From NCBI RefSeq assembly GCF_030704535.1, contig NC_081821.1, positions 1,689,001-1,753,000 on the forward strand: DNA of 64,000 nucleotides, in the 5' to 3' direction. Positions 1 to 12,015 of this stretch are shown piece by piece. Under the pieces are notes generated by a model that was not told the origin of the DNA, did not search any database, and was given only the letters and a program-made list of their open reading frames with translations. The stretch comes from Vitis vinifera (taxonomy: Eukaryota; Streptophyta; Magnoliopsida; Vitales; Vitaceae). How positions within the stretch are numbered: the stretch's first letter is position 1; each line of letters opens with the position of its first letter. A program made the translations under genes and the position numbers.

Positions 1-113
1 TGTCCTTAGTTGATTTTATTGATTGGTTGGGGACGAATTTAGGCGGTTGTTGTATGCACTGTGTGTACTTTGGTGTGCCCCCTTTTAGCATTTTTATACA
101 ATTTGCACTTATC

Positions 114-158
<45 letters not shown>

Positions 159-602
159 ACATAATTTCATTTTTCTTTGTTAATGTATTTAGATTAATTT
201 TTTAAAATGAGAACAAAAATAAAAAAAAATTATTACTGTAAAAACTAAATCCTACTTTCACTAAGATTATGATTACTCTCTTTTGAGTAACATTATGATT
301 TACTTTTATTCTAATCCTATTTTCATTGAGTACCAAATTGCAACCCTAGAGTTTCACATTCCAAAAATAAAATAAATGAGGGGGAAAGGAGCAAAATAAA
401 AGAGGAAAGCAGCAACATTCAAATTGAAATCAACATTTAGGAGAGACCTCAGTTGCCTTTGTAGGAACATTACTCAATTCAAGTTCTTGCAACACATTGT
501 CCTGAAAAGGAGAGTACATCAATGAAGTAATTTAGCATGGGAAGCCCAGATTCTGGTTTCTTTTGTGGTCAGAAACTTACAACATGCCTTTGTTATGTGG
601 CA
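1..602. other. window edge, microsatellite and CPI1 3' flank
   Basis: No coding region is recognisable here. The first 110 bases have a more balanced composition than what follows and might be the 3' end of a gene outside the window, but I cannot identify it. A pure TA microsatellite runs from about 118 to 154. The last 150-200 bases before 603 are the likely 3' untranslated region of the minus-strand CPI1 gene. Confidence 0.5.
118..154. repeat. (TA)n microsatellite
   Basis: An uninterrupted run of alternating T and A for about 36 bases. It lies in AT-rich DNA downstream of the minus-strand CPI1 gene. Confidence 0.9.
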
Positions 603-3600
603 TCAAGCTTTGGGGCCGTGTCCTGGAAACCATGGCAGTCCTGGCTGATGGCACTGGTTTGATTCTGGGATCAGAACAATAGGTCCCAGAAAGATGCGCC
701 ACAGATCAAGAATGATTGTAACAAGCATTGCAGCTCCCAGAGCATCTACAGCCACCCTGGGCAAGTCCCAGGTATTCCCAGGTTTCTCATCAATCCTGCA
801 AGTATGGGTAAATGCCCATCAGAGAATTAGTATACTGTCAGAACAAGGAAAATAGCTGGTATAAAGATTCTTCAGGAATCTAGTTTCTAACTGATCACAT
901 AAAGATCTTTTATTTTTCTACTTTCATTTTCATGCTCTTTGAATTTTTCAAAATACAGAAGACATCTAAGATATTTTTTCTTACTCAGGTTACCTTAACT
1001 GTAAACGAATGGTAAACTTTCCTATCCATTTCCCCTCATACTGCATGATTTTCCTTCTTTCTTTTTTTTTCATTTCCTGATAGGTTTTCCCTCCAACTGT
1101 TATTTACAATCCTAGTATGATATAAAGGGAAACCCAAGCAATCGCATCCACATTGCCAACCAAGTAAATGAACATAATCTTTCCACTTTAAGGGCCACTT
1201 GGGATATAGCTATATGCTTTTGGCTTAGGCTAAAACCTGAAGCCGAAGCTATATTTTTAGAAGGAAATATGAATATAGTAAAAGTTTCATTAAACATGAA
1301 ATAAATTTCTACATAAGCTAAAATAGAGGTTCTAGGAGAAGTATTGTTTGAATTCTTTTAACAAAATCAACCAAAAAAACCCAGAACTAGAGCAACAAAA
1401 AGTGTCACTTCTGAGTATAAAGTGCATGGTCATCGATCTTCAATATACACTTGTTAATATTGCCCAATTTTACAATATTTATAGTCCATGCATTCTATCT
1501 TAATCCTGTATGTCCTAATTCCTTTTGCTTCTAGAACGGTTGTCCATAATTCTCGGTGTCTATGCAACCTTAATCTCATCAACTAGGAGTATTAGATAAA
1601 CCAAAAGGGCACAGTGCTTCCACTTCACACCAATGATATAAAATGGAAAATCTTCCCTCATAAGTCTTATAAGGGTGTGTTTGGTATGTGGGAATAGGAA
1701 ATGGAAATAAAATGAAAATGAAGATGGATCATAATATCATATAGAATTTTTATTCTTATTTTCATTCTAAAAAATCAATCCAAACACATAAATGAATGGG
1801 GAATAGAACTGATTTCTCATTCCCACCATTCTCTATCCCAAAGTTCCAAACAAGTCCTAAAATTCCATCCATAACCAATGCACTAGAGATAAATTCTACA
1901 AATTATATAATAATCGTACAACCATGCTACTGTAGGAAAGTAATTTAGGAAGTCTAACACAGAATCTTTTTTTTTTTTTTTTTGGACAAGTAAGCAAGAG
2001 GAAATATATATTAATGAAAAGGCCTATGCACCAAGATACACAGGTTGTACAAGTCTACAACAGAATCTGGAACATATTATACGAGCTGCAAGTAATGCCT
2101 ACAATTTCCTCAAACCAGAAACAGTTCATATTAATCTAGTGGGTTGAATTCTTACCTCAGAAACATTGGGAAGCTTACAATGAAATAAATAGCATAAAAC
2201 AAGGACCCAACTTTGTACATGGATGCCCGGTCCACAAACTGATAATATGGAAACTGCACATGTTCAAAATAAAAATAACTTGTCTTAGTCTTGTTTAAAG
2301 TATCAGTGCCTACCGCATTGTTAAGTACTATAGTTTAGCTTTTATAGTATCAACTGGGAAGCATTTCAAAGAAGCAGCAAACTAAAAATTCTCTCTTATT
2401 TGTACATGCAGATATCCAGAAATCACATAATTTACACTGAGTTTCAAACATGATGCTCAACTTCATACAAAGGATAGAGCAGGATCAAAATCAGCCACTA
2501 GTTCATTACATGGCCTAGCCAGTCATATTTTCAAAAATAATAATACCTTATTTTTTATACTAAAATTCCATCTATATACATAATTCACACATTAGAGACA
2601 CTTTTTTTTTCTAATTGTAAGTGTGATCAATTACTGCCAGTGTTTTCCCTAGAATGAAATGGCCTCTTTATATATGTTTTCCCCCTTTTTTCGATAGGCA
2701 GCTCATTTATATATGTGTTATCCCAAACTGGATATGTATATTAGGATATCAACTATCAAGACCTCATTTCACTAACTCTATTTTTATTTTTCTAATGGCT
2801 CCTCCTTAAGGACATCTTCATATCTTCTGATGCTGAAAAAAAGGGAAAAATGAAATGAACTCATTTCCATAGGACATAGCAAGCATGTGAAAGATCAACA
2901 GAAGTACTATTGGGTCTGTTTGGAGGCTTCCTCAGTGGTTCAGTTGAAAAAGTCCAATGAGTTGCAACAGATGCTTGTGGAAGCAACTGAAACAGCTAAT
3001 AGGTAACTTCTCTAAATTAAGAGTAAAAAATAAATCATATCGTAAATAAAAACAATGCTAAGGGTGATATTCAACTCAACAAAGCCTATTTGGAATTGGC
3101 TACATAAATCATTTCTCACTGTTGTACTTTATCTAGGGGTGTATCCACTCAGGCCAACATTGAAAAGCTTCAGATTTAGGTTAATGAGGGCTTGAGAAAT
3201 GTTCTAATAATAATAATAATAATAAGAATGAAAACAATAATAATAACTAGCACAGTAATCATGAAGACACTTACATTAGAAATAGCTATAGTCTCTAAAT
3301 AGGCTATGAAATAGGCAAGAGCTAAAATCCATGCAGCCTCAGTAAACCACTGAATTTTCTCTGGCAAATCAGCAATAGAATGTCGTAGTCTACGAAGCGT
3401 TATGTTTGACGACATATGGTAGAATAGGAAGCAGACATGTGTGAGAAGGAAAGTGGTGTGTGGTACCTGCACAAAATAAAAATACATATATATATAAAAA
3501 TGGCATTCCCATAAATAAATAAAATGACAAGGCAAAACAACGTGCAACGGCAGCACAAATTATTGCTGCAGTTATGGCTTACATTATTCATCTTCCATGA

Positions 3601-6156
3601 TGGAAAGGTATATGAAGCTCCCAAAACTGTAAAGAAATAATGGGTCCAGAAGTAATTCCCAACATAACTAAAGATTACTATCCACAAACTGGCCTGCCAC
3701 AAAAATAATTTATGTTTTAGTCAAGGTGCATACTTCCTAGAAAAGTTACCTTTCTACAAAGCACAAAAAGAATGCAACAAAATAGGAATTTAAATAGGGA
3801 AGAAGATAAGCAAGGAACAGTTAAACATCAACAATTGAGACAGAATCCACAAGAATATTTTTTTGGTATTCTTTATCATTTTCCTTGAAAACAACACAAC
3901 ATCAACTATGGCTTTGCCTAGGAATCCAGCAAAATGATATAGAACACCTTCACAGTATTACAGCACTCTCCATTTTAGATCTTCATGGAATTTGGATCAA
4001 GCAACACCTCAACCTAGATATTCAAGCTCACCATTTTCAACTCAAATCCTTGCTTGAATGCTAACTTTCAGCTATGATAATTAGCTATTAAAGCAGTCTA
4101 AATTTATAAGCATTAGTACTATTTTCAACTGTAGCATAAATAAAATTTATGGACCTGGAATATTTAGAGAACATGACTTGGTACACGCCGAAAATAAGGT
4201 TACTAATATGAAAGAGTTTATGGACAAAACACTAACCTTTACCCAATAACGGTCCTTCAAGCACAGGCTCCTATCAACCTGCAAAATTACTCCAAAAATA
4301 AGAACTTGATAACATATACAAGTAAAAGCAGCAAGCTACTTCAGTTATCCTTCCTCCTGAACACTCCAACTGCCAAAATTTACATCAGGGATGTAATACT
4401 ATCTGCCAAGGAAGTTATAAACTTATAGTCCTGCAGTAATAAATCAGAATACCAATCTCTGTTTATCTTCCTTATATTCTTTTCATCCAAAAATTCTTAT
4501 TACCTATCAATAAAGAAAAAACAATTATAGTCCTTCCTCCTGAGCACTCCAACTGCTAAAATTTACTTCAGGATGTAATGCTATCTCCCAAGGAAGTTAT
4601 AGTCCTGCAGTAATAAATAAGGACACCAATCTCTGTTTATTTTTCTTATATTTTCCTCATCCAAAAATTCTTATTACCTATCACTAAAGAAAAAGCAATT
4701 GTAGTTTGATAATGTCAACTGACAGCAAGTCACAAGAGACAAAAGGTTTAGGTAACAGTTCACTTGGAGTTTGTTTGCTGCTAGGGAAAACAGAATGTAG
4801 GAAATGGTATTGGAAAATCCCCATGACTGCAAAAAAGAATATTGATAACATATTTTGCTGAACATACAACGCAGATACATCAACAATACAGTGTAATGTA
4901 TACAAACAATAAAATCTTAGTCTAAAATGTAGCCCAATCCAGAGACAAACTCACTTGTGGCCTTTTCTTTTGTTTTGCATTGAAACAAATCCATTACAGG
5001 TGGAAAAGATAAAGATGGTTTAATAATTTACCTCCCCCGCAAATTGCATAGGTATCAAGAAAGAAGGAACAGCTGAAACCAATCCGAGAAGCAAGTATTC
5101 CAATTCCGTAAAGTTCTGCAAGCCATAATGAACTTATGAGAAAAGTCTAATTATCAGAAACCAAAGAGAGAGAACTAAAGAATTATCCAAAACAAAAAAG
5201 TTATATCCAGACATTTCTTAACATTTTTAAAGCCAAATGTGATTATAGGAAATTGCAAGAAAAAAAAATAATGCAAATATTTGCAATAGAGTTCAATTAG
5301 AAGCAATTCTTCATCGAAGTAATGCTCTATGTACGGTGTACATAGCAGTGCAAGGTTTAGAGGAAGATCTGACGAGATTTACGTTTTGAATACAGTGGTT
5401 TTTAGCATATTCTAAGAAAATGAGCAACTCGACTTCGATATGTCTAACAATCAACTTAAGCTCAATCTCTCCCATCCAATTGTTCACTTCTTTTATTTTC
5501 CTGAGTTCTCTCAGCAACCAATCGGAGCGAAAAGATGTCCAAAAAAGAACCCGAAAACGTGAAATTTCACTTATCTGAGAATGCGAGAAATGAACTTTCA
5601 CCAGCAAGCTTAAGACGCTTCATTTCACTTCCAAGAATAAAAAATGCAGGCAAATTGAAAATGCAGAAAAATTATTAAAGACCAACTCTTATATAGCCAA
5701 CTACTGATTTCCTCTCTCTCCTTTTCTTATTCTCGTTTTTTCTCAGCAAACAAACAGACAGTAAAGATAGCAAACCTCGTATAGCTTGTACGGAACGACA
5801 ATCCCGAGGCACAAAGTGAGCCAGAAAGGAGTGTAGAGAAGGAAAAACAACTCTCCCCATCTCTTGCTCGGATTCGTAGCCAACCACAGACTCGAAGAAG
5901 CCGCCCCTGTACCTGTAAACAATAGACGCAGTCTCTCACAATGCTCAAACCCTAATTCCACTGTTTGTTTCCAGAGAAAACTCCCCTAAAAATAAAATTA
6001 GAAATGAATCCAATCCAATTGAAGACAACACAGAGTGGACGACCAAAAAAATTATAAAAAAAAATTAATCCCAGGAAACAAACTGAAGTCGAGAAAATAA
6101 AGGATTGAGGAGAGCGAGAAAAAAAAAAAGTTGATTATTTCATTTCTACCGCCCAT
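603..6156 (-). CDS. CPI1: cycloeucalenol cycloisomerase
   Basis: The enzyme opens the 9,19-cyclopropane ring of cycloeucalenol to give obtusifoliol in plant sterol synthesis, in the endoplasmic reticulum membrane. Coding exons in order of translation: 6156-6150, 5912-5776, 5115-5032, 4278-4237, 3693-3583, 3466-3275, 2253-2156, 795-603; 864 nt, 287 residues, close to the roughly 280 of the Arabidopsis enzyme as I remember it. Family blocks are plain: SSSLWLATNPSKRWGELFF near the N-terminus, FSYVGNYFWTHYFF and LGASYTFPSWKMNNVPHTTF in the middle, DALGAAMLVTIILDLWR near the C-terminus. Several hydrophobic segments fit an integral membrane protein. The start is chosen because ATGGGCG at 6156 joins exon 2 to give MGGTGAASSSLW, matching the known N-terminus; this makes a first coding exon of only 7 nt. 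Intron 3 carries a tandem duplication and intron 7 a MITE. The acceptor of exon 2 may be off by one base. Confidence 0.93.
1673..1857. mobile_element. Tourist-like MITE in CPI1 intron 7
   Basis: A 185-bp element flanked by TAA on both sides (1670-1672 and 1858-1860). Its ends are imperfect inverted repeats: GGGTGTGTTTGG on the left, and CCAAACAAGTCC on the right. A 3-bp TAA target duplication with GG...CC ends fits the PIF/Harbinger superfamily. It has no coding capacity. Confidence 0.7.
4348..4704. repeat. tandem ~180-bp duplication in CPI1 intron 3
   Basis: Two adjacent direct copies, 4348-4530 and 4531-4704. Both begin TCCTTCCTCCTGA and end in CAATTRTAG after a shared stretch containing CCAATCTCTGTTTAT. 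By eye they differ at about one position in ten plus small indels, so the duplication is not recent. It lies wholly within the intron between exons 3 and 4 of CPI1. Confidence 0.8.
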
Positions 6157-7028
6157 GATGATCTGGCCTGTTTGGTGTGATGGGTATCTGGGGCCTCTTT
6201 GGTGTGAAGGAGTGAGGCTTTTCTCCTGGTTTCACTCTCAGTGTCTTTGAGTGTGTGTCCTGTGCGAGTGTGAACAGCGTGAGTTGCGTCTGAAACGCTG
6301 CGTTTTGGTCGGGGAGTGGTGGGACCACGCCCCAGTCATGAACGGCCCTGATGCGATCTGGGATAGGGGTAGGGTGACCTTAAGTTCGTTTCTAATGATT
6401 GGGCTTATCAAAATCATTTTCTTAAATTTTTTAAAATTATTTTATTTAGTAATATGCTACTATTTTGAAGTATTAATTATTCAAAAAAATTATTTTTATA
6501 AAAATTTAAATATTTTCCAAAATATGAAATATTTCCTTTTTTCAGAGGTTAATTTAGCTTAAAAAATAAATTCTATAAGAAAATTTTCAAACTTTCAAGT
6601 ATTTCAAATGTGAAAATTTATTTATTTAATAATATATATTTAAAAAAAAAAAAAAAAAAAAAACCCCTTTCCAGTCTCCACAAACGTGTTTAATTAAAAA
6701 ACAAATTACAAGGCGCTAAATAAAAAAAATGGAAATCAACGAAAAGGCCAGTGGACAGGTTAGTTGAGTGTGAACATGAAAAACACTTCCCGGGGAACCC
6801 GCTGCTACAGTGCGCAGGGGGTGCGCAGGAAATGCAAATTACTCTGCCACCTTTTGTCTCTTCCACAAATATAGTTGACAAGCGTCACAGCACCCATATG
6901 CATTGTCCCGAAACCAACCTCTGCATGAATAGCTTCACACCTCTGTATATATATATACATATATGGAATTGACCTCTGAGAAAACGAGAGAAAATGAGAG
7001 AAAATGAGGGAAAATGAGAGAGAAAAAG
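6157..7028. promoter_or_regulatory. divergent promoter between CPI1 and RID3-like gene
   Basis: The two start codons face away from each other across 872 bp. The CPI1 side holds a GC-richer tract and the palindrome AAACGCTGCGTTTT at 6293-6306. The middle is AT-rich with a poly(A) run near 6641-6663. On the RID3-like side, an alternating TATATATATATACATATATGG at about 6946-6964 could serve as a TATA region. A GA-rich leader follows, in which GAGAAAATGA-like decamers repeat about four times (6978-7020). Confidence 0.6.
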
Positions 7029-10000
7029 ATGGATTGGAGTGGAGGAAGAGAGGCATTGGTGGTGTGCAGTGATAGGAGTATGAGTGTGGGAATAACAGTG
7101 TGGGACATGGTCAGTGGTGACCAACTTCTCCACATTCCAACCTGTGCGGCTTCTCCCCATGGGCTCTTGTGTCTGAGAGAGCAGTTCCTTGTGGCTTCTC
7201 AGATTCACAGGCATGGGTCACTTGGTGGTGGCGCCATCTTCATCTGGCCCTTGAATAAGGTAGTGAATTTGTGATCGATTTTATTTTATTTGACCCCAAT
7301 TTCTCATTCAATCTGTGTTTGTTTTCAATGGTTTCTGTCATTTTTCTTTCTGGGTATTTGGGTTTAGGTACTGCTCTTTGATCAAATGGGTGGTGCATTG
7401 TTTGCCCATTCATGTTTGTTTTTTTCTTTTGTTTTGTCTGTTTGTTCTTTGTAATTTGTTGACCCCAACCTCTCATTCAATCCTTATCTGTTTTCATTGA
7501 TTTCAGTGTCAGGTCGGTGATTTTGATCACCCATTCATGTTTGTTTTGTTTGTTTACCCCCAAATTCTCATTCTCAATCTGTTTTTCAAATGAATTCAGT
7601 GATTTTCTTTCTGGGTAATAGAAATCTGGAGATTTCATTTTAATTACTAATCACTTTACCCCAAATTCTCATTCAAATTAAATTTGTTTTCAATGATTTC
7701 AGTGATTTTCTCTCTGGGTATTTGAAAGTCTGGAATTAATCCCTCAAATGGGTGATTCTGAATTTCCATTCTTGTTTGATCTTTAATTCTGTGGGTCTCC
7801 TGAATTCTCTAAGAACCAGTGTGGTGTGTTCTTCAGTGATGATTATCTAGTCTTCTGCAATAAAGAAAAGGGTTTTGGTCTTATGGGTGTTTGGGAATTG
7901 GGATTAATCTTTGAAATGCTTAAGCCCTGATTCTCAACATTATTTAAAAACAGTTCTCAAAAATCAGTTTTTGACAAAAAAAAAAAAAGATTTCATCTAT
8001 TTTCAAAAACAAAATTCTACCCAAGAACCCAAATATGAAAAACAAATTTCTCGTCTTATTCTACTATGCACTTATAAACACAAAACAAAAAATTCCTTGT
8101 CTATTATAATGTTTCCGATTACTTGTCAGATCACTCTAAACAAACCTGAAAATGCCTTAAATAAAATATTTTTAAAAAAAACTGTTTTTAATCTAAAATT
8201 TATCAAATTATACTTCCGAACAGTTCTTAGTTTTTTGTTTCCTTTCGTTTATGATTCTTTTTAAAGTGCGTTAGGTACTGATTTTAAAAAACTTTTCTAA
8301 GTTTTTTTAACACTTGAATGATAAAAACTTTCAAATGTTAGAAAGATTAGAAATGTTTTTTAAAATCACTGTCAAATAAGCTTTTATTATCATTTGATTA
8401 CTAATGAGGTGGGTTTTTTGGATCGTTGTAGGAAAAACTTTATCAGGTTTTTACCAATTCATATCAGTTTTGCTTTGCTTTTTTGATAGTGTGTTGTAGC
8501 AATCATCAATTCTCAAAATGGGTGTTTGGTAATTGCCATTGATATCTCATGTCATATCAAATTTTCATTTTCAATTAGCTGCTGATTTTCTAATCTTATT
8601 TCCTTCCCCTCTCCCAAGATTTCAATTTTCTTCCGTGTTTATACTTTACTAATTCTGATGAATTTGAGTTTAATTATTTGAAAAAGTGAGATCAGAGTTA
8701 CCATAAACTTGACACATTGCCTTCTAAGCTGAGGGGAATTGTCACCTTATAAACTAAGGAGCATAGCAAGTATCGGATTGAAGCTTAGAGTATCAGTTTT
8801 TCTTAAATTTGGATATTTATTGTTGTAACCTACAGCCTCAATCGCCCCTTCGAAACTATCCAATGGAGGCCATCGGCCCAGTGTCATGCTCAAAGGATGG
8901 TGTATATATTGTGGGTGGTGCTCCTTCGGGAAATGCCTATATTTGGGAGGTTAGTATGCGCTATCCCTATGACCTTTCATTCTAAATTTTTCGACTTCCT
9001 GGTAAGAATGGATAAAGAAGCTTATTCTTGTTTGCAAATCCTTTAATGGGGTTAGCTGAAGAACTTAAGAATAAGAAATATATTCTTCTTATACCATTTG
9101 AGCAAAAACTTCTAGGTTGCTGATGGAAGACTGCTCAAGACTTGGCGTGCCCATCACAAATCTTTGACTAGCATGGTGTTTTCTGATGATGATTCTCTTC
9201 TAATTTCTGGTTCTGACGATGGGATGATCCGGGTTTGGTCTATGATTAGGTAAAAAATCTGAACTTTCTCGCCTTTTGATATAACTAGTTGGTTTTGTGA
9301 TTCACAGCAAGAACAAGAGATTTTGTTTGTTTCTTGAGAAGTTTGAAATGATACATTTCTGTGAACTTCTAATCAATTTGGATGGAAGTTTGCTAGACAT
9401 CGCAGATTGTGGAAGGTTTCCTTCTTTGTTCCATTCTTTGTTGGAGCACACATCCTCTATAACTGGTCTGTTATCTATATCAGGCAGCTCGAGTCCAGTT
9501 CTCGTATCGAGCTCCCTTGATGGCACGTGCAAGGTCACAAAACTAAACATTGTGGTTCTTACTGCTAGTGATGTGTCTTTGATAACAAACACCTTTTACT
9601 GAATGGCATTCTCCTATATGTTCTAGGTTTGGGACCTGATCAGGGGTAGGCTTCTACGAACCCGAGTTTTTCCAACAGCAATAACTGCTATTGTTCTTGA
9701 TCCAGGGGAGCAGCTCTTATTCTCTGGAAGCGCAGATGGGAGAATTTTTGTTAGCATGCTTGACACTGGGCTGGTGGTGGATCCATTCAAAGTTCCAGAG
9801 GATCGACCGATTGTGCTAAATGGACACAAGTATTGTATGGTGGTTTAAGTTTATTGATATTTGTTAGAGAATGGTTGATTGTCACAGGCAGGATGTTAAT
9901 AGTATTAACAGGCATACACAAATTTTCAACTGACAATTTTTTCACTTGACAATGCAGCAGGTCCATAACTGCATTGGCCTTCAGTAGATTGGGTCTGGTG

Positions 10001-11001
10001 TCAGCTTCTAGGGACTGCGCTGCCCACCTCTGGGATGTTGCCAGTGGGGTTATCATCAGAAGATTCAATCATCCAAAAGGTGACCATAATCTTCATTTCT
10101 GGTTTGCAGGTTTTATCTTTCTATTTCTTAGAAGGATTCACCACTCCATTTTCTAATCTTCTGTTTGGATGCTAAGAAGTTAGAGGATACAAAAAGAAAA
10201 ACTGAAAACTAATGTATATTTCTTCATCTCCTCTGTTTTTCTCAGCAACCAAATGGAGTTCTTTATCTTTTACAGTTTGGTTTTCCATCTATATGCACTT
10301 CATCTTTTATAGTTGTAATTAATTAAGAATGTCATTTTCGTCTCTAAGCAGGGGCAATTACTAATATGGTAGTGATCCCAAAGTCGTCACTGCTTTCTGT
10401 GACAAACCATCAGCGATTCTCTAATCAGTTCCGTGTTTCTTTGCTTGACAAGTATCCTCAGCCAGGCAACTCATCCATGGGAATGATCACTCTCCTACCT
10501 TTATGTTGTTCCCACAGAGTTCACCTCCCTACTATTGGCTTCCAAAGCACAGTTTCACTAAACCAGCAGATTCTCGATCTGGAGGTCTTTCTCTAAACTT
10601 GATATCTATATCAATCATAGCTCTGATACCATATTAAGCTAAAGCTATTAGGATATGGCCCATAATATATACTAGGCGAATAAGAAGGAAATATAATCAT
10701 ATTGGAAAGTCATATATTGGTATGAATTAAGCAATCCTGATGAATTTGGCAGCAAGAATGTACACCAGGAGCAATACAAATGAAACTAGAGACAAGTATA
10801 GAGAACCGGATGTGGGCTGCAAGAATGACAAAGCACGTCATGGAGATGAACAAGCACTTGCAATCACGTTTACTAGATTTGATGCAGAACCGGTTGCTCT
10901 TATCTGCAGACTCAACCGCAGCTAGAAAGAGAAAAAGGGCGATGCTTGAGAGTTCAAGGATTCAGGAAGAGGAGCAATCACAGTTGCCAAGTTATCAATG
11001 A
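7029..11001 (+). CDS. WD40 protein of the RID3 / IPI3 (WDR18) family
   Basis: A WD40 beta-propeller protein resembling Arabidopsis ROOT INITIATION DEFECTIVE 3. The yeast and animal relatives IPI3/WDR18 act in the Rix1 complex that processes pre-60S ribosomes in the nucleus, so a ribosome-biogenesis role is inferred. Coding exons: 7029-7259, 8836-8949, 9116-9249, 9389-9533, 9627-9829, 9958-10079, 10352-10584, 10753-11001; 1431 nt, 476 residues. WD-type blade ends are visible at ITVWDMVSG, AYIWEVADGRLLKTW, MIRVWSM, TCKVWDLIRGRLLR and AAHLWDVASGVIIRRF. The C-terminal exon (about residues 395-476) leaves the propeller and is charged and helical, ending in a basic KRKR stretch that could be a nuclear signal. 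The acceptor of exon 6 is a NAGNAG pair. Intron 1 carries a short MITE at 8265-8383. The acceptor of exon 4 (AG at 9387-9388) is the least certain. Confidence 0.85.
8265..8383. mobile_element. short palindromic MITE in RID3-like intron 1
   Basis: A segment of about 120 bp with inverted ends. The left end reads TAGGTACTGATTTTAAAAAAC and the reverse complement of the right end reads TTGACAGTGATTTTAAAAAAC. The centre is also palindromic (AACACTTGAA against TTTCAAATGTT), so the whole unit can fold into one long hairpin. Related copies lie at 24441-24577 and 44310-44430. Confidence 0.55.
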
Positions 11002-12015
11002 CTAGTATGTTGGATTTTTCCCTTTTCCTTTTTATCAATGTTTCTGGTGTGGGGGTGGGAGGAGTGGTATAAAGGAAATAAAATTACCCTTAGGAAGTTT
11101 CAATAATGCATGAAATCAATCTTGGTCAACCATTCTTATCCTTGAAACTATTGTTCTATATGATATAATGTTGTTCTCTATGTGTTTGTTCCGATATATT
11201 TGCTATCAAAGTTCATAGTATCTACTGGTAGTTCAACAATCATATTGTTGGTGTTTTTCTAGCCATTGTAATAGTAGAATACCTCTGATCCCGTGTTAAT
11301 ACAAAGCCCACTCAAATAAAATACATTGTTATGTAGGATGGAGGATGCAAATTTCATAAAAAAGGACAGAAAATGAGTTCTAGTCGACGTTGGGAAAAAA
11401 GGCATTGTGAATGAAACTACTACTAAATAGCTGGGAAATTTATTTGGGCACAGTCCTATTTTCACTTATATCACATTCTTAGATATCCTTCCTCACATAT
11501 TAGAGCAAGAAGCAAAAGGCAGAGTTCAAATGGGGCTTATCTGAAAACAATTGCCTTCATAAAGGGCCATTACCACTCTTCCATTTTCACCTCTCAAATG
11601 CTGCAAAACAGAAGTGAAATTTAGGGCATTTATTTGTTGTACCTTCTTAATACGCTCAAAACTATGCTTTTTGCACAGATTCTATTTCTTACTCTTTCAT
11701 TTGAAGGGTGAAGATTCACAGAAAATAAAGCTCAAAGTGCATTCACAAACTTGATGCTTCTCAGAAAAGAATAACAAAAGTTGCATTGAAGAGAAAAGAC
11801 TGCATAGTTCAAGCTTGAAAATCTGGCTTCTTCTGCATTTAACTGCCAAAACTACATTTACAAACTGTCATCTTTGATATTTTTAGAGAAACTGAGATCT
11901 CCAACAATATTATTGAACTATTTGGTACAGAACCTTCAAGCTAACCCTGTCATTTACATGACTTGTAGTTACAGTAATGTCAAAACCTCAATGAAAAGTA
12001 TATGTAGTCCAAAGA
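11002..12015. other. convergent intergenic region
   Basis: The 3' ends of the RID3-like gene (plus) and the adenylate kinase 7-like gene (minus) face each other here. The stretch should contain both 3' untranslated regions. I see no further gene or repeat. Confidence 0.6.

Noticed and set aside
6251-6562. 103-codon plus-strand open frame in the CPI1/RID3-like promoter
   Set aside because: No family resemblance, runs into AT-rich simple sequence, and overlaps the inferred leader of CPI1 on the other strand.
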